The notes beneath the pieces were generated by a model. The model was not told the origin of the DNA, did no database searches, and was given only the letters and a program-made list of their open reading frames with translations. Of a stretch of DNA of 32,310 nucleotides, positions 15,670-24,929 are shown one piece after another. The stretch is from Deltaproteobacteria bacterium RIFOXYA12_FULL_58_15 (GTDB lineage: Bacteria > Myxococcota > XYA12-FULL-58-9), in the NCBI GenBank assembly GCA_001798605.1, contig MGST01000265.1:1-32310 (forward strand), written 5' to 3'. A program made the position numbers and the translations under genes. The stretch's first letter is position 1. The number at the start of each line of letters is the position of its first letter.

Positions 15670-18378
15670 ATGGCCGGGACGCAATTCCTTCATTTCTCTG
15701 ACAAGGATCTGCCGCTCCGTGATGATGTGCGTCTGCTCGGCACCATGTTGGGCGAGGTGCTCAAGGAGCAAGGCGGCAAGGAGCTGTTCGAGCGGGTCGA
15801 GACCGCGCGCCGAGCAGCGCTGCGGCGGCGCAGCGGCGAGGAGAAGGCCGAAGCGGAGCTTTTGGCGCTATTACAGGATTTGCCGGTCGCTCAGGCGTGT
15901 GACGTCATCCGCGCCTTTGCTGCCTACTTCGGTATGATCAATATGGCCGAGCGGGTGCACCGCATCCGTCGCGGCCGTCATTACAATGCGAGCGCGCCGC
16001 AACCCGGCAGCCTGCGCGCCGTGCTCACCAAGCTTCGATCGGAGGGGGTGAGCCGTGAGGCGGCGGCGGCGGCGCTGGCCGACCTGGTGATCATCCCGGT
16101 GATGACCGCACACCCTACCGAGGCGGTGCGCCGCACACTGCTGACCAAAGAGCAACGCATCGCCCGCGCCCTCATCGATCGCATCGACCGCGCGCGGCTG
16201 ACAGCCGACGAAGACCACGCTGCGCTCGAGCGGGTGCGCACCGAGGTGACGACCGGGTGGCAAACAGCGGAGCACTCGGCAGTGCAGCCGAGTGTTGCCG
16301 ACGAAGCCGAGCACGTTATCTTTTTCCTCAGCGATGTCGTCTACCGCATCGTCCCGGTGTTCTACGAGGAGCTCGAACGCGTGAGCGGCGACCTCTGGGG
16401 TGAAGCCGTGCACGGCGTGGCACCGCTGTTCCGCTTTGGCACCTGGGTCGGCGGCGACATGGACGGCCATCCCCACGTCGACGCTACCACCTTGTACGCC
16501 ACCCTGGCGCGGCAGCGCGAGCTGGTGTTCGAGCGTTATCGTGCGGAGATCCGCCAGCTGTTTCTGCGCCTGAGCCAGTCGAGGCCGTTGGTTGGGTTTG
16601 ACCCGTGTGTCGACGCGAAGCTCGACCATTACCACCGGAACATGCCGCACCTGTCGGCGGACGTTCCGGCTCGCTACCACGATATGCCCTACCGCATGTT
16701 GTTGTGGACGATAGCGATGCGCATCGACGCCAGCGCGACCGGTGCTGCTGATGGGTACAGTGGCCCCGTTGAGCTCGAGGATGATCTCCGCTGCATCATC
16801 ACCAGCCTCGAGAACAACCGCGGCAAAAACGCCGGCATGTTTCCGGTGCGACGGCTCTTGTGGCGGGTGCAGACCTTCGGCTTCCACCTGGCGACAGTCG
16901 ACGTGCGCCAGGATGCGTGGGAGCACCGGCGCGTCATCGCCGAGCTCATCGGGGATCCGCTGTTTGCAAAACGCGACGCCAGCGAGCGCGGAACTATCCT
17001 CCGCAGCCAGCTCGAGAACCACGTCGAGCGGCGTGTGGGCGAAAGCGTTGAGGCAAGGCGGGCGCTGGCCATGCTGGCGGCCATCGGCGAGGCCCGGCAG
17101 CGATATGGCGAGCAGGCTGTTGGACCGTACATCATCAGCATGGCGCAAGGTGCCGATGACGTGCTCGCGGTGTTGTTCTTGGCGCGTGCTGCGGGGCTGG
17201 TGCGCGAGGATGGGGAGGTTCCTCTCGATGTGGTGCCGTTATTCGAGACAGGTAGCGATCTCGAGCGAGCTTCTGCCACTGTGTTGGCGATGCTTGACGA
17301 TCCGATCTATCGCGCCCACCTGCGCCAACGCGACGACGCTCAGGTGGTGATGCTCGGCTACTCTGACTCGAGCAAGCGCGCTGGCATGGCAGCGTCGCGC
17401 TGGGCGCTCTATCGCGCCCAGGAAGACCTCATCGGGGTTGCCAGCGACCACAGCGTACGTTTGTCGTTTTTCCACGGCCGTGGCGGCACGGTGAGCCGCG
17501 GCGGCAGCAAGCCGCGCGAGGCGATCCTTGCTAGTCCACCGGGCACGCTTCGCGGCGAGTTGCGACTCACCGAGCAAGGCGAAATCATTCACGCCAAGTA
17601 CGGCCTACGCGCGATCGCGTTGCGCACCATGGAGCTGATGGCCGGTGCCAGTCTCGAGATGTCTCTCGCGCGCACTGTCGACGTCCAACACGGTCTCTGG
17701 CGACGGGTCATGCAGCAAATCGCCGACGCCAGTCAGGCAGCGTTTCGCGCCCTCGTTTACGACGACCCCGACTTCCACTCCTATTTTCGTGCTGCCACGC
17801 CGATAGACGTCATTGAGCGTTTGCACATTGGCTCGCGCCCGGCGTCGCGCCGCAGCGGGCGCGGCATCGAAGATCTACGCGCCATCCCGTGGGTCTTTGC
17901 CTGGATGCAGAGTCGCCACCTCCTCACCGGATGGTACGGTGTTGGGGCGGGACTGGCCGTTGCCGAACAAGTGCACGGCCTCGAGACCCTGCGCGCAATG
18001 GTGCATGAATGGCCGTTCTTTGCCAACCTGCTTGGTGACGCTGAAATGGTGTTGGCCAAAGCTGACCTTGGCATTGCGGCGCACTACGCCGCGCTCGCCG
18101 GTGCGGGCGGCGAACGCATCTTCGCCACCATCCGCAAGGCTTTCGACAAGACTTGCGAACTGGTGTGCGCGATCCGAAGCTGTGACGAGCTGCTCGACCA
18201 CGAGCCGGTGTTGCAGCGTGCCGTCCGATTGCGCAACCCCTACGTCGATCCGATGAGCCTGTTGCAAGTCGATCTATTGCGCCGTTGGCGCGAGACAGAC
18301 CGTCGTGACGCCGAGCTTGAGGATGCGCTCTTTGTCACCGTGCGTGGTATCGCACGCGGTATGCAGAACACCGGTTGA
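15670..18378 (+). CDS. ppc: Phosphoenolpyruvate carboxylase
   Basis: This 902-residue protein is full length for the family. It converts PEP and bicarbonate to oxaloacetate and phosphate, an anaplerotic reaction feeding the TCA cycle in the cytoplasm. Diagnostic motifs are TAHPTEAVRRT with catalytic His148, GGDMDGHPHVDA (261-272), LGYSDSSKRAGMAASRWALY (about 557-576), the glycine-rich loop FHGRGGTVSRGG with Arg604, and the C-terminal QNTG (899-902) expected at the active site. The start has GAGGCG upstream at 15658-15663. Base composition is markedly more GC-rich than the RiPP locus. It seems to be a single-gene unit; a separate promoter candidate precedes the next gene. Confidence 0.97.
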   Translation: MAGTQFLHFSDKDLPLRDDVRLLGTMLGEVLKEQGGKELFERVETARRAALRRRSGEEKAEAELLALLQDLPVAQACDVIRAFAAYFGMINMAERVHRIRRGRHYNASAPQPGSLRAVLTKLRSEGVSREAAAAALADLVIIPVMTAHPTEAVRRTLLTKEQRIARALIDRIDRARLTADEDHAALERVRTEVTTGWQTAEHSAVQPSVADEAEHVIFFLSDVVYRIVPVFYEELERVSGDLWGEAVHGVAPLFRFGTWVGGDMDGHPHVDATTLYATLARQRELVFERYRAEIRQLFLRLSQSRPLVGFDPCVDAKLDHYHRNMPHLSADVPARYHDMPYRMLLWTIAMRIDASATGAADGYSGPVELEDDLRCIITSLENNRGKNAGMFPVRRLLWRVQTFGFHLATVDVRQDAWEHRRVIAELIGDPLFAKRDASERGTILRSQLENHVERRVGESVEARRALAMLAAIGEARQRYGEQAVGPYIISMAQGADDVLAVLFLARAAGLVREDGEVPLDVVPLFETGSDLERASATVLAMLDDPIYRAHLRQRDDAQVVMLGYSDSSKRAGMAASRWALYRAQEDLIGVASDHSVRLSFFHGRGGTVSRGGSKPREAILASPPGTLRGELRLTEQGEIIHAKYGLRAIALRTMELMAGASLEMSLARTVDVQHGLWRRVMQQIADASQAAFRALVYDDPDFHSYFRAATPIDVIERLHIGSRPASRRSGRGIEDLRAIPWVFAWMQSRHLLTGWYGVGAGLAVAEQVHGLETLRAMVHEWPFFANLLGDAEMVLAKADLGIAAHYAALAGAGGERIFATIRKAFDKTCELVCAIRSCDELLDHEPVLQRAVRLRNPYVDPMSLLQVDLLRRWRETDRRDAELEDALFVTVRGIARGMQNTG

Positions 18379-18429
18379 CCGAGGTCTGACGGACCCACAG
18401 GCCAACAGCAAAAATGGTGCTTGCTTGAC

Positions 18430-18457
18430 GATTGTCAAAGCGTTGCCGGCCCCTACA
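18430..18457 (+). promoter_or_regulatory. Candidate promoter of the dnaJ-like gene with overlapping dyad
   Basis: TTGTCA (18430-18435) and TACATT (18452-18457) are 16 nt apart, about 30 nt upstream of the start codon. The -35 box overlaps the perfect dyad TTGAC-GATT-GTCAA (18423-18436), a possible operator. A sigma32-like reading (CTTGA with CCCC-T) has too long a spacer and was not preferred. Confidence 0.4.
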
Positions 18458-18488
18458 TTGGTCATGAACAGGACTGGAGGCGAGGCAT

Positions 18489-19529
18489 ATGCCTGGCAAA
18501 GATCTCTATTCGATTCTGGGTGTGAGTCGCTCGGCCAGCGTCGACGAGATCAAAAAGGTCTACCGCAAGCTCGCCCGCAAGTACCACCCTGACGTCAATC
18601 CTGGGAACAAGCAGGCAGAGGAGCGCTTCAAAGAGGTGAGTGCGGCCTTTGAGGTCTTGGGCGACCCCGAAAAGAAGAAACTTTACGAAGAGTTTGGCGA
18701 CGACGGTTTGCGCTCTGGATTCAAACCCGAAGAAGCAAGGGCGTACAGACAATGGCAAGAACAAGCTCGTTCCACAGGCGAGTTCAAGCGGCAGGAGGCA
18801 GCATTTGAGGACATCTTTGGCGCCGCGGGATTCAATTCCGGAGACATCTTTGGATCGTTTGGCGACGAACCGCCGTTCTCGGGCAGGCAAACCCGACGCC
18901 GTGAGCGCGGCTTCGACGTCCAGGCCTCGATGACCGTGGAGCTTCGTGATGTTGTTTTGGGTTCGGAAAGGGAGATCACATTTGACCGTCCAACCGCCTG
19001 TCAGAGCTGCAATGGAATGGGAGGGCAACGTCCGGGGCCGGCTTGCCAAACCTGTGGTGGTGCCGGAGAAACAACCAAACAGGTGAAGTTGAAGGTCAAA
19101 GTACAACCGGGAATTGACGATGGTCAGACCATGCGTTTGGTTGGCCAAGGGCTTCCCGGCCCAGGAGGTGGAAAACCCGGTGACTTGCTCATCGACATTG
19201 CGGTTCGGTCCCATCCCTCGATCAAGCGAGATGGCAGCGATCTTTACTTGACCGTTCCGGTTACACTGAAGGAGGCGATGTTCGGGGCTCCCATCGAGGT
19301 ACCTACCTTCCAGGGGAAGATCACCCTCACGATTCCACCCGGCTCCCAGAGCGGCCACAAGCTACGAGTCAAAGGGCGAGGCGTGGGTGGCAAGAAGAAA
19401 GGTGATCTCTATGTTGTCTTGGACGTGAGGTTGCCCACGTCTAAACGAGATCGAGACGGAACCAAAGCTGCGATAGACAAGTTGGAATCAATGTACGAGC
19501 AGAATGTCCGGGCGTCATTGGGCGTATAG
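18489..19529 (+). CDS. DnaJ-family (Hsp40) co-chaperone with half zinc finger
   Basis: The 346-residue protein starts with a J domain (1-70) containing HPD (33-35), which stimulates DnaK ATPase. A Gly/Phe-rich linker with DIFG and SFGDEPPF segments follows (about 108-130), then the C-terminal substrate-binding beta domains. The zinc-binding region is cut to two motifs, CQSCNGMG (171-178) and CQTCGGAG (186-193), where canonical DnaJ has four CxxCxGxG motifs; that leaves ligands for one zinc ion only. It is intermediate between DnaJ (two zinc centres) and CbpA (none). GGAGG at 18473-18477 supports the start. No grpE or dnaK is adjacent, so it is probably not the main stress dnaJ. Confidence 0.92.
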   Translation: MPGKDLYSILGVSRSASVDEIKKVYRKLARKYHPDVNPGNKQAEERFKEVSAAFEVLGDPEKKKLYEEFGDDGLRSGFKPEEARAYRQWQEQARSTGEFKRQEAAFEDIFGAAGFNSGDIFGSFGDEPPFSGRQTRRRERGFDVQASMTVELRDVVLGSEREITFDRPTACQSCNGMGGQRPGPACQTCGGAGETTKQVKLKVKVQPGIDDGQTMRLVGQGLPGPGGGKPGDLLIDIAVRSHPSIKRDGSDLYLTVPVTLKEAMFGAPIEVPTFQGKITLTIPPGSQSGHKLRVKGRGVGGKKKGDLYVVLDVRLPTSKRDRDGTKAAIDKLESMYEQNVRASLGV

Positions 19530-19562
19530 CTTGCTGTCCAAGCCATGGCCTCACGTCAGAGG

Positions 19563-19907
19563 TCACCTCGGATTCTTCAACATGATCAATAGCATCTTGA
19601 ATGGTTGGGTCGCCCGCACCGCATGCGGAATGTCCGCTGGCATCAACACGGTCTCGCCTTTCTCTGCGACAACCTCCTTACCACCGATGATCAACATCGC
19701 CGTCCCATCGACGATCGTGACATAGGCATCGAAGGGCGCAGAGTGCTCTGACAGCTCTTGGCCTTCATCAAAAGCAAAGACTGTGAGGGTGCCCGCAGGA
19801 CCTTTGGCAAGAGTTCTGCTCACCACAGCTCCCGCTCCGTAGTTGACGAGTTGCTCGAGCTGTACTGCAGTGGCTGGATCAATCGCCCCTGGTTTTGATT
19901 CTCCCAT
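19563..19907 (-). CDS. Small cupin-domain protein
   Basis: The 114 residues form a single cupin barrel: FDEGQELSEHSAPFDAYVTIVDG is the first conserved motif region with His at SEHS, and GETVLMPADIPHAVRA is the second, with its His before the final strand. One metal-binding His of motif 1 seems to be absent (SEHSAPF rather than HxH), so catalysis is uncertain; sensing or small-molecule binding is possible. GGAGG precedes the ATG by 4-5 nt. It converges on the dnaJ-like gene and diverges from the pirin gene, another cupin-superfamily protein, from which it is 196 nt away. Confidence 0.8.
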   Translation of the reverse strand: MGESKPGAIDPATAVQLEQLVNYGAGAVVSRTLAKGPAGTLTVFAFDEGQELSEHSAPFDAYVTIVDGTAMLIIGGKEVVAEKGETVLMPADIPHAVRATQPFKMLLIMLKNPR

Positions 19908-20103
19908 GACGCCTCCATTTCTTCGATCAATGTAGTCACGAACCGCCGGTTGTCCAAGATATCGAAGGGCTCACCCTACCGGACAAGCCATTCAATCCCC
20001 ATCATGATCCCATGGCGGAAGAACGGCCCCGAGAAGCAGGACGACGGTGACTGCATCCAGGGCCATTGCCCATACACCGCAAGCTCGATCCAGGAGGGAC
20101 AGC

Positions 20104-21000
20104 ATGGAAACAACGACGCAAACGACAGCCAATGGTTTCCGTCGATTGCACACCCTGTATGCGGCGGGACCAGAGCACTGGGTGGGAGACGGATTCCGGG
20201 TACGAACGGTTTTTCACCCGAGCCTCAACGCCGGATTGTTGAGCCCCTTTGTTCTGCTGGACCACGCGGCCCGTATGCACTTCGAGCCATCCACAGTTCA
20301 GCGAGGCGTTGGAGAACACCCACACCGCGGTTTTGAGACGGTGACCTTCGCATTCGCTGGCGAGGTTGAGCATCGCGATTCTTCTGGGGGCGGCGGGCGC
20401 ATTGGGCCTGGCGATGTCCAATGGATGACCGCTGCGTCTGGCGTCGTCCACGAGGAAATGCACTCCCGGGCGTTTACCGAGGCTGGCGGCGACTTCGAGA
20501 TGGTGCAGTTGTGGGTAAACCTCCCTGCCGCCGAGAAAATGGGCAAGCCCGGTTACCAATCATTGCTCGACGGCCAGTTTCCCCGAACAAAGCTAGGGGC
20601 TGCAACAGGACGGTTGATTGCAGGGCACCTCCACGGAGAGACCGGTCCCGCGAAGACGCATACGCCAATGACCATTGTCGACCTCAACTTCGACGAAGAT
20701 GGCGACGCCCACATGGAGTTGCCGAGTGAATGGACGACGTTGGTGTGCTCACTCGAAGGAGAGCTAACCGCTGGGGATCCATTGCGGCCCATACCGCCCG
20801 AGCAGGTGGGGGCGTTCGCACGGGGTGGCAGCGGAATCACACGATTGCGCGGCAGTCGCGGTTCCCATGCCTTGGTCTTGGCCGGCCAGCCACTGAACGA
20901 GCCAGTGGTCGCGCACGGGCCATTCGTGATGAACAACCATGACGAGATTGTCACCGCGATGCGAGACTACCAGAGTGGCAAAATGGGAAGCCTTCCCTGA
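20104..21000 (+). CDS. Pirin-family protein
   Basis: This is a bicupin of 298 residues. The ATG at 20104 is preferred over an upstream one because AGGAGGG (20092-20098) precedes it. The N-terminal cupin carries HPHRGFETVT with His72 and His74, and VVHEEMHS with His116 and Glu118, the four iron ligands known from human and bacterial pirins. The C-terminal cupin (about 180-290) is typical of the family. Bacterial pirins have shown quercetinase activity or bind metabolic enzymes such as pyruvate dehydrogenase; which applies here cannot be read from sequence. It is divergent from the small cupin gene. Confidence 0.93.
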   Translation: METTTQTTANGFRRLHTLYAAGPEHWVGDGFRVRTVFHPSLNAGLLSPFVLLDHAARMHFEPSTVQRGVGEHPHRGFETVTFAFAGEVEHRDSSGGGGRIGPGDVQWMTAASGVVHEEMHSRAFTEAGGDFEMVQLWVNLPAAEKMGKPGYQSLLDGQFPRTKLGAATGRLIAGHLHGETGPAKTHTPMTIVDLNFDEDGDAHMELPSEWTTLVCSLEGELTAGDPLRPIPPEQVGAFARGGSGITRLRGSRGSHALVLAGQPLNEPVVAHGPFVMNNHDEIVTAMRDYQSGKMGSLP

Positions 21001-21129
21001 CACCGCAAACGGGTTTGCCAAAAACGCCCAGAGATGCGTGAACACCTTTTGTTGGCGGTGAAAAGATGCGACAACAACTAGGATGCCACCGCGAACTATC
21101 ATGGGGCATTGAACGGCAGGTTTACTATC

Positions 21130-21315
21130 GTGAATGGCAAAGGTTCGAAACAACGTCCCGCCCTTGTACCCGAGGCAGTCGTAGCTGAAAACTGGGAGAG
21201 AGTATTTGGTCGTCGACCCTCAAAGTACGGGAGAAACAAGAGCTCAGAATCGCAAGATGAGTCGAAGGATCGAGGGCTGCAAGACACACGGCAGAGCGAA
21301 CCCTCGTCAAGCTGA
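21130..21315 (+). CDS. Small NGKG-type conserved protein of unknown function
   Basis: A GTG at 21130 gives a 61-residue protein starting MNGKGSKQRP; an in-frame TTG at 21109 would add seven residues. The pattern NGKG-x-x-x-RP, then about ten residues, then ENWERVFG is found in many small phage and bacterial proteins (NGKGD-x-x-R ... (D/N)-x-IFG type). The tail is polar and low in complexity. An AGG lies 9 nt upstream. No function is known to me. The 129 nt between the pirin stop and this start contain nothing I can support. Confidence 0.5.
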   Translation: MNGKGSKQRPALVPEAVVAENWERVFGRRPSKYGRNKSSESQDESKDRGLQDTRQSEPSSS

Positions 21316-21632
21316 ATGCGCTCGAAATGCCCTCCACCCTAGGTGACTCCTGGTGTCACTCCGCACGCCGCCACCATGCGAGAACATCGGTCGGCCATGC
21401 CGCATTGCGTAATCGCCCCCTAATCTGGCATGCCGCTCCGTAACCACGGGTAATCCATAACACCCAGTAATAATTAAGGTAATTAACTGACTGGATTCCG
21501 ACACCAAGCAGCCTTTGGCAAACATGGGGATTTGTTCTATGAAGTCTGCCCGTAAGATTTGTCCTGAGGCTGACCGGCGCCAATCGGCCTGCCCGTCAGA
21601 TGGAGTCACATTTTCCAAGCTGAGGTAGAGCA
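21316..21632. other. 317-nt gap upstream of icd, AT-rich core, no gene supported
   Basis: Open frames here are short and lack coding character. Around 21465-21495 the sequence turns AT-rich (AATAATTAAGGTAATTAACT, with TAATTAA occurring twice, 9 nt apart), in contrast to the GC-rich surroundings. This is a plausible promoter or regulator-binding area for the isocitrate dehydrogenase gene, about 140-170 nt upstream of its start. I found no convincing -35/-10 pair. Confidence 0.4.
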
Positions 21633-23858
21633 ATGGCATCAAAGATTGTTTGGACGAAGATCGATGAGGCGCCAGCATTGGCGACATTCTGTTTGCTGCC
21701 AGTGGTGCAGAAATACACCAAAGGCACTGGCATCGACGTCGAAACTAGAGACATCTCCCTGACCGGAAGAATCCTTGCCAACTTTCCGGACAAGCTCACC
21801 GATGCGCAGAAGATCCCCGATTTCCTCACGCAGCTCGGTGAGCTCACCCAGAAACCCGAAGCCAACATCATCAAGCTGCCGAACATCAGCGCTTCGATTC
21901 CTCAACTGCAAGCCGCCATCAAAGAGCTGCAAGAGAAGGGCTTCGACATCCCCAGTTATCCCGAGGAACCCAAGAACGATGCTGAACGCGCTCTGCAGGC
22001 ACGCTTCGCCAAGAACCTCGGCTCCGCCGTCAATCCGGTTTTGCGCGAGGGCAACTCCGACAGACGAGCCTCGACCTCGGTGAAGAAATTTGCACAGAAG
22101 AACCCACATAAGATGATGAAGCCTTGGCCGAAATCGGGCTCCAAGGCCGCCATCGTGCACATGACTGGCAAAGATTTCTACGCGAATGAGATATCGACGA
22201 CCATGACCCAGGCGAACACGGTCAAGATCGAGTTCGTCGACGCCGCCGGCAAAGTCACCGTCAAAAAAGACGGACTTGCTCTTCGGGTGGGAGAAGTGAT
22301 CGACGCCACGGTGATGAACGTAGCGGCGTTGCGTAAGTTCTATGCCGAACAAATCGAAGTGGCCAAAAAGGAAGGGGAGCTTCTTTCTCTGCACCTCAAG
22401 GCAACCATGATGAAGATCTCCGATCCCATCATGTTCGGCCACTGTGTGTCGGTCTATTACAAAGACGCCCTGGAAAAACACGCCGACCTGCTCAAAGAAA
22501 TCGGTGCCAACGTCAACAACGGTCTTGCCGATGTACTCGACAAGCTCAATCGACTTCCGGCAGACAAAAAGGCTGAGATCGAAGCAGACATCAACGCCGT
22601 GTACAAAACCAGGCCGGCACTGGCCATGGTCGATTCCCGCAAAGGCATCACCAACCTGCACGTGCCCAACAACGTCATTGTCGACGCATCCATGCCCAAC
22701 ATCGTACGCGACGGTGGCAAGATGTGGAACAACGACGACCAGCTTCAAGATACCATCGCCATGGTACCGGACCGTTGCTACGCCACCATATACAAAGTGA
22801 TTCTCGAGGACGCCAAAGCCAAGGGCCAATTCGATCCCGCGACCATGGGCAGCGTCTCCAACGTGGGTCTCATGGCGCAGAAGGCTGAAGAGTACGGCTC
22901 ACACGACAAGACCTTCGAGGCCCCATCGGCGGGAACCTTCCGTGTGGTCGACACGTCAGGCAAGACCCTGCTCGAACGCAAAGTCGAAGCAGGCGACATC
23001 TTCCGCATGTGTCAGGCCAAAGATGCCCCCATTCGTGACTGGGTCAAGCTCGCCGTGACCCGCGCCAGGGCCTCGGGATCTCCCGCGGTCTTCTGGCTCG
23101 ACGAGAATCGCGGTCACGACGCTGAGATCATCAAGAAGGTCAAAAAGTACCTACCGGAGCACGACACCAAGGGCCTCGACATCCGTATCATGAAGCCCGA
23201 CGACGCCATGAGGTTCTCCCTCGAGCGCGTGCGTAAGGGCGAGGACACCATCTCGGTCACGGGCAACGTCCTGCGTGACTATCTCACCGACCTGTTTCCG
23301 ATTCTCGAGCTCGGCACCAGCGCCCGCATGCTTTCGATCGTACCGTTGCTCAACGGCGGCGGGCTGTTCGAGACCGGCGCAGGCGGCTCAGCTCCGAAAC
23401 ACGTGCAGCAGTTCCTCAAGGAAGGTCACCTCCGCTGGGACTCCCTCGGTGAGTATTGCGCCTTGGTGCCATCCTTCGAGCACATCGCTCTCAACACCAA
23501 GAACGAGAAGGCAACCATCCTAGCCGAGACTCTCGACCAAGCCATTGGCAAGTACCTGGAGAACGCAAGGTACCCATCACGCAAGGTCAACGAGATCGAC
23601 AACCGCGGCAGCAGCTTCTACCTGGCGATGTACTGGGCGCAAACCTTGGCCGCTCAGGACAAGGACGCGACACTCAAACAACGGTTCACCAAGGTGGCCA
23701 AAGAGCTCGAAGCCAACGAGGCGAAGATTGTCGAAGAGCTCCTCGCCGCTCAGGGCAAACCGGTGGACGTGGGTGGTTACTACCTTCCCGACACGAAGAT
23801 GGCAGAGAAGCAGATGCGCCCGAGCGCAACCTTCAACCGCATCATCGACGCACTGTAG
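21633..23858 (+). CDS. icd: Monomeric NADP-dependent isocitrate dehydrogenase
   Basis: The 741-residue length and sequence match the monomeric (type II) enzyme, which oxidatively decarboxylates isocitrate to 2-oxoglutarate with NADP in the TCA cycle. Ser131, Asn134, Arg138 and Arg144 ([16 protein letters not shown], 130-145) correspond to isocitrate-binding residues of the family. Further signatures are [40 protein letters not shown], and [16 protein letters not shown] near the C-terminus. GAGG precedes the ATG. With the nearby PEP carboxylase it gives the window a small central-carbon theme, but the two genes are separated by several transcription units. Confidence 0.97.
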   Translation: MASKIVWTKIDEAPALATFCLLPVVQKYTKGTGIDVETRDISLTGRILANFPDKLTDAQKIPDFLTQLGELTQKPEANIIKLPNISASIPQLQAAIKELQEKGFDIPSYPEEPKNDAERALQARFAKNLGSAVNPVLREGNSDRRASTSVKKFAQKNPHKMMKPWPKSGSKAAIVHMTGKDFYANEISTTMTQANTVKIEFVDAAGKVTVKKDGLALRVGEVIDATVMNVAALRKFYAEQIEVAKKEGELLSLHLKATMMKISDPIMFGHCVSVYYKDALEKHADLLKEIGANVNNGLADVLDKLNRLPADKKAEIEADINAVYKTRPALAMVDSRKGITNLHVPNNVIVDASMPNIVRDGGKMWNNDDQLQDTIAMVPDRCYATIYKVILEDAKAKGQFDPATMGSVSNVGLMAQKAEEYGSHDKTFEAPSAGTFRVVDTSGKTLLERKVEAGDIFRMCQAKDAPIRDWVKLAVTRARASGSPAVFWLDENRGHDAEIIKKVKKYLPEHDTKGLDIRIMKPDDAMRFSLERVRKGEDTISVTGNVLRDYLTDLFPILELGTSARMLSIVPLLNGGGLFETGAGGSAPKHVQQFLKEGHLRWDSLGEYCALVPSFEHIALNTKNEKATILAETLDQAIGKYLENARYPSRKVNEIDNRGSSFYLAMYWAQTLAAQDKDATLKQRFTKVAKELEANEAKIVEELLAAQGKPVDVGGYYLPDTKMAEKQMRPSATFNRIIDAL

Positions 23859-23923
23859 AGAAGAGCGCCCTCGCTCCCTGGGCCCACCCAGATTTGAAAC
23901 CTGCGTTCTGCTATGGAACACCG

Positions 23924-24208
23924 ATGCTTGACATCACCGAGGGACCTGTGGCGTCCTCTGCCATCACGGTTCTGGGCCTGGTCGCAGGGTGCCTGACCAC
24001 CGCCGCTTTTCTGCCGCAGTTTCTCAAGGCGTGGCATCTGCGGCAGACGCGGGACATCTCGCTCTCCATGTACATCACTTTCTGCTGCGGCGTTCTGTTG
24101 TGGTTGGTCTACGGGGTGTTGCGCATGGACATACCGGTCATTGCGGCCAACGGTGTGACCTTACTTCTCGCTGCCGGGGTGCTGGCCCTCAAGATTCGTT
24201 TCGGATAA
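23924..24208 (+). CDS. SemiSWEET-type sugar transporter subunit
   Basis: This 94-residue, three-helix membrane protein has the PQ-loop signature FLPQFLKAW (29-37), followed by TRDISLSMY and LLWLVYGV, and the conserved Asn76 in helix 3 (ANGVTL). SemiSWEETs dimerise to make a facilitative sugar channel in the inner membrane; the transported sugar is not evident here. The start ATG at 23924 has only a weak ribosome-binding site. An open frame extends upstream into icd but carries no conserved sequence there. It lies 65 nt after icd and may be cotranscribed. Confidence 0.88.
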   Translation: MLDITEGPVASSAITVLGLVAGCLTTAAFLPQFLKAWHLRQTRDISLSMYITFCCGVLLWLVYGVLRMDIPVIAANGVTLLLAAGVLALKIRFG

Positions 24209-24255
24209 TTGCCTAGCCCCTTGCCAAGCGGCGACGCTGGGTTAAAGATCGGACC

Positions 24256-24558
24256 GTGACTGAGAACTTTTTCATTCCCTCTGACGAGGAGCATGTACAA
24301 CGTGAACGCGCCAAGGCGCGAGAGCTCAGGCATTCCCAATGGTGGAAGGGTCAAAAAGGCCGCGGCCAGTGCTATTATTGCAAGGCACGGGTGGCACCGG
24401 GTGATCTCACCATGGATCACATCGTTCCCGTCATTCGTGGTGGAAAGACCACCAAGAGCAACGTCGTTACCAGCTGCAAGTCCTGCAACGACGCAAAAAA
24501 TCACATGCTGCCGGTGGAATGGGTCGCGTATCTGGAATCACTGAGAAAGCGCGAGTGA
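24256..24558 (+). CDS. HNH endonuclease-domain protein
   Basis: The 100-residue protein carries a complete HNH fold: CYYC (39-42), the catalytic MDHIVP (53-58) with His55, Asn69, and CKSC (74-77), so one structural zinc is held by four Cys. This matches stand-alone HNH proteins, commonly of unknown target. The N-terminal 30 residues are a charged helix. The start is a GTG with a poor ribosome-binding site, 47 nt after the SemiSWEET stop. Nothing nearby indicates a homing element or restriction system; the target may be structural RNA or DNA, but that is open. Confidence 0.85.
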   Translation: MTENFFIPSDEEHVQRERAKARELRHSQWWKGQKGRGQCYYCKARVAPGDLTMDHIVPVIRGGKTTKSNVVTSCKSCNDAKNHMLPVEWVAYLESLRKRE

Positions 24559-24581
24559 CGAGAGTCCATCAAGGAAATCTC

Positions 24582-24929
24582 ATGAATACAGATCCAGAGT
24601 TTCTACTGCTTATTAAGTCTGCGGGCATCGGCGACGGCGAACCCGATCTCGGCGAGAAGCTCATGAAAGCTTTTCTTAGCACCCTACTCGACTCCAAACG
24701 AATTCCCGCCCGCCTTGTGTTTCTCAGCTCCGGAGTCTTCCTCACGACCCGCGGCTCTCCCGTTCTCGATCTACTGCAACAGTTCGAGCAGGCCGGATCT
24801 CAAATCCTCTCTTGCGGTACTTGTTTGGAGTACTACCAACGCAAGGACGCTCTCTTGATTGGCGAGCCCACTAATATGCGGGATACGGTCGACGCGATGT
24901 TGTCATTCAGCAGAGTCGTCACGCCTTGA
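24582..24929 (+). CDS. YedF C-terminal-type (DsrE-like) protein
   Basis: The 115 residues match the DsrE-like C-terminal domain of YedF: an N-terminal FLLLIKSAGIGDGEPDLGEKL, then RLVFLSSGVFLTTRGSPV, and the Cys pair SCGTCLEYY (Cys78, Cys81), ending GEPTNMRDTVDAML. In YedF this domain is fused to a TusA-like domain and linked to selenium or sulfur-relay metabolism; here it stands alone. No selD or tusA is in the window. AAGGAA lies 5 nt upstream of the ATG at 24582. Its 3' end, including the stop codon, is the first unit of a 24-nt tandem array. Confidence 0.85.
   Translation: MNTDPEFLLLIKSAGIGDGEPDLGEKLMKAFLSTLLDSKRIPARLVFLSSGVFLTTRGSPVLDLLQQFEQAGSQILSCGTCLEYYQRKDALLIGEPTNMRDTVDAMLSFSRVVTP

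Noticed and set aside
15871-17148. 425-codon reverse frame across the PEP carboxylase gene
   Set aside because: It is fully inside a gene with all catalytic motifs, and has no recognisable protein features. GC-rich codon bias produces long antisense frames.
18422-18455. Heat-shock (sigma32) promoter for the dnaJ-like gene
   Set aside because: CTTGA and CCCC-T elements are present but 19 nt apart, longer than the usual spacing. A sigma70 pair fits better.
21639-22829. 396-codon reverse frame across icd
   Set aside because: Antisense shadow of a full-length conserved enzyme, with His/Val/Gly-rich sequence of no known family.
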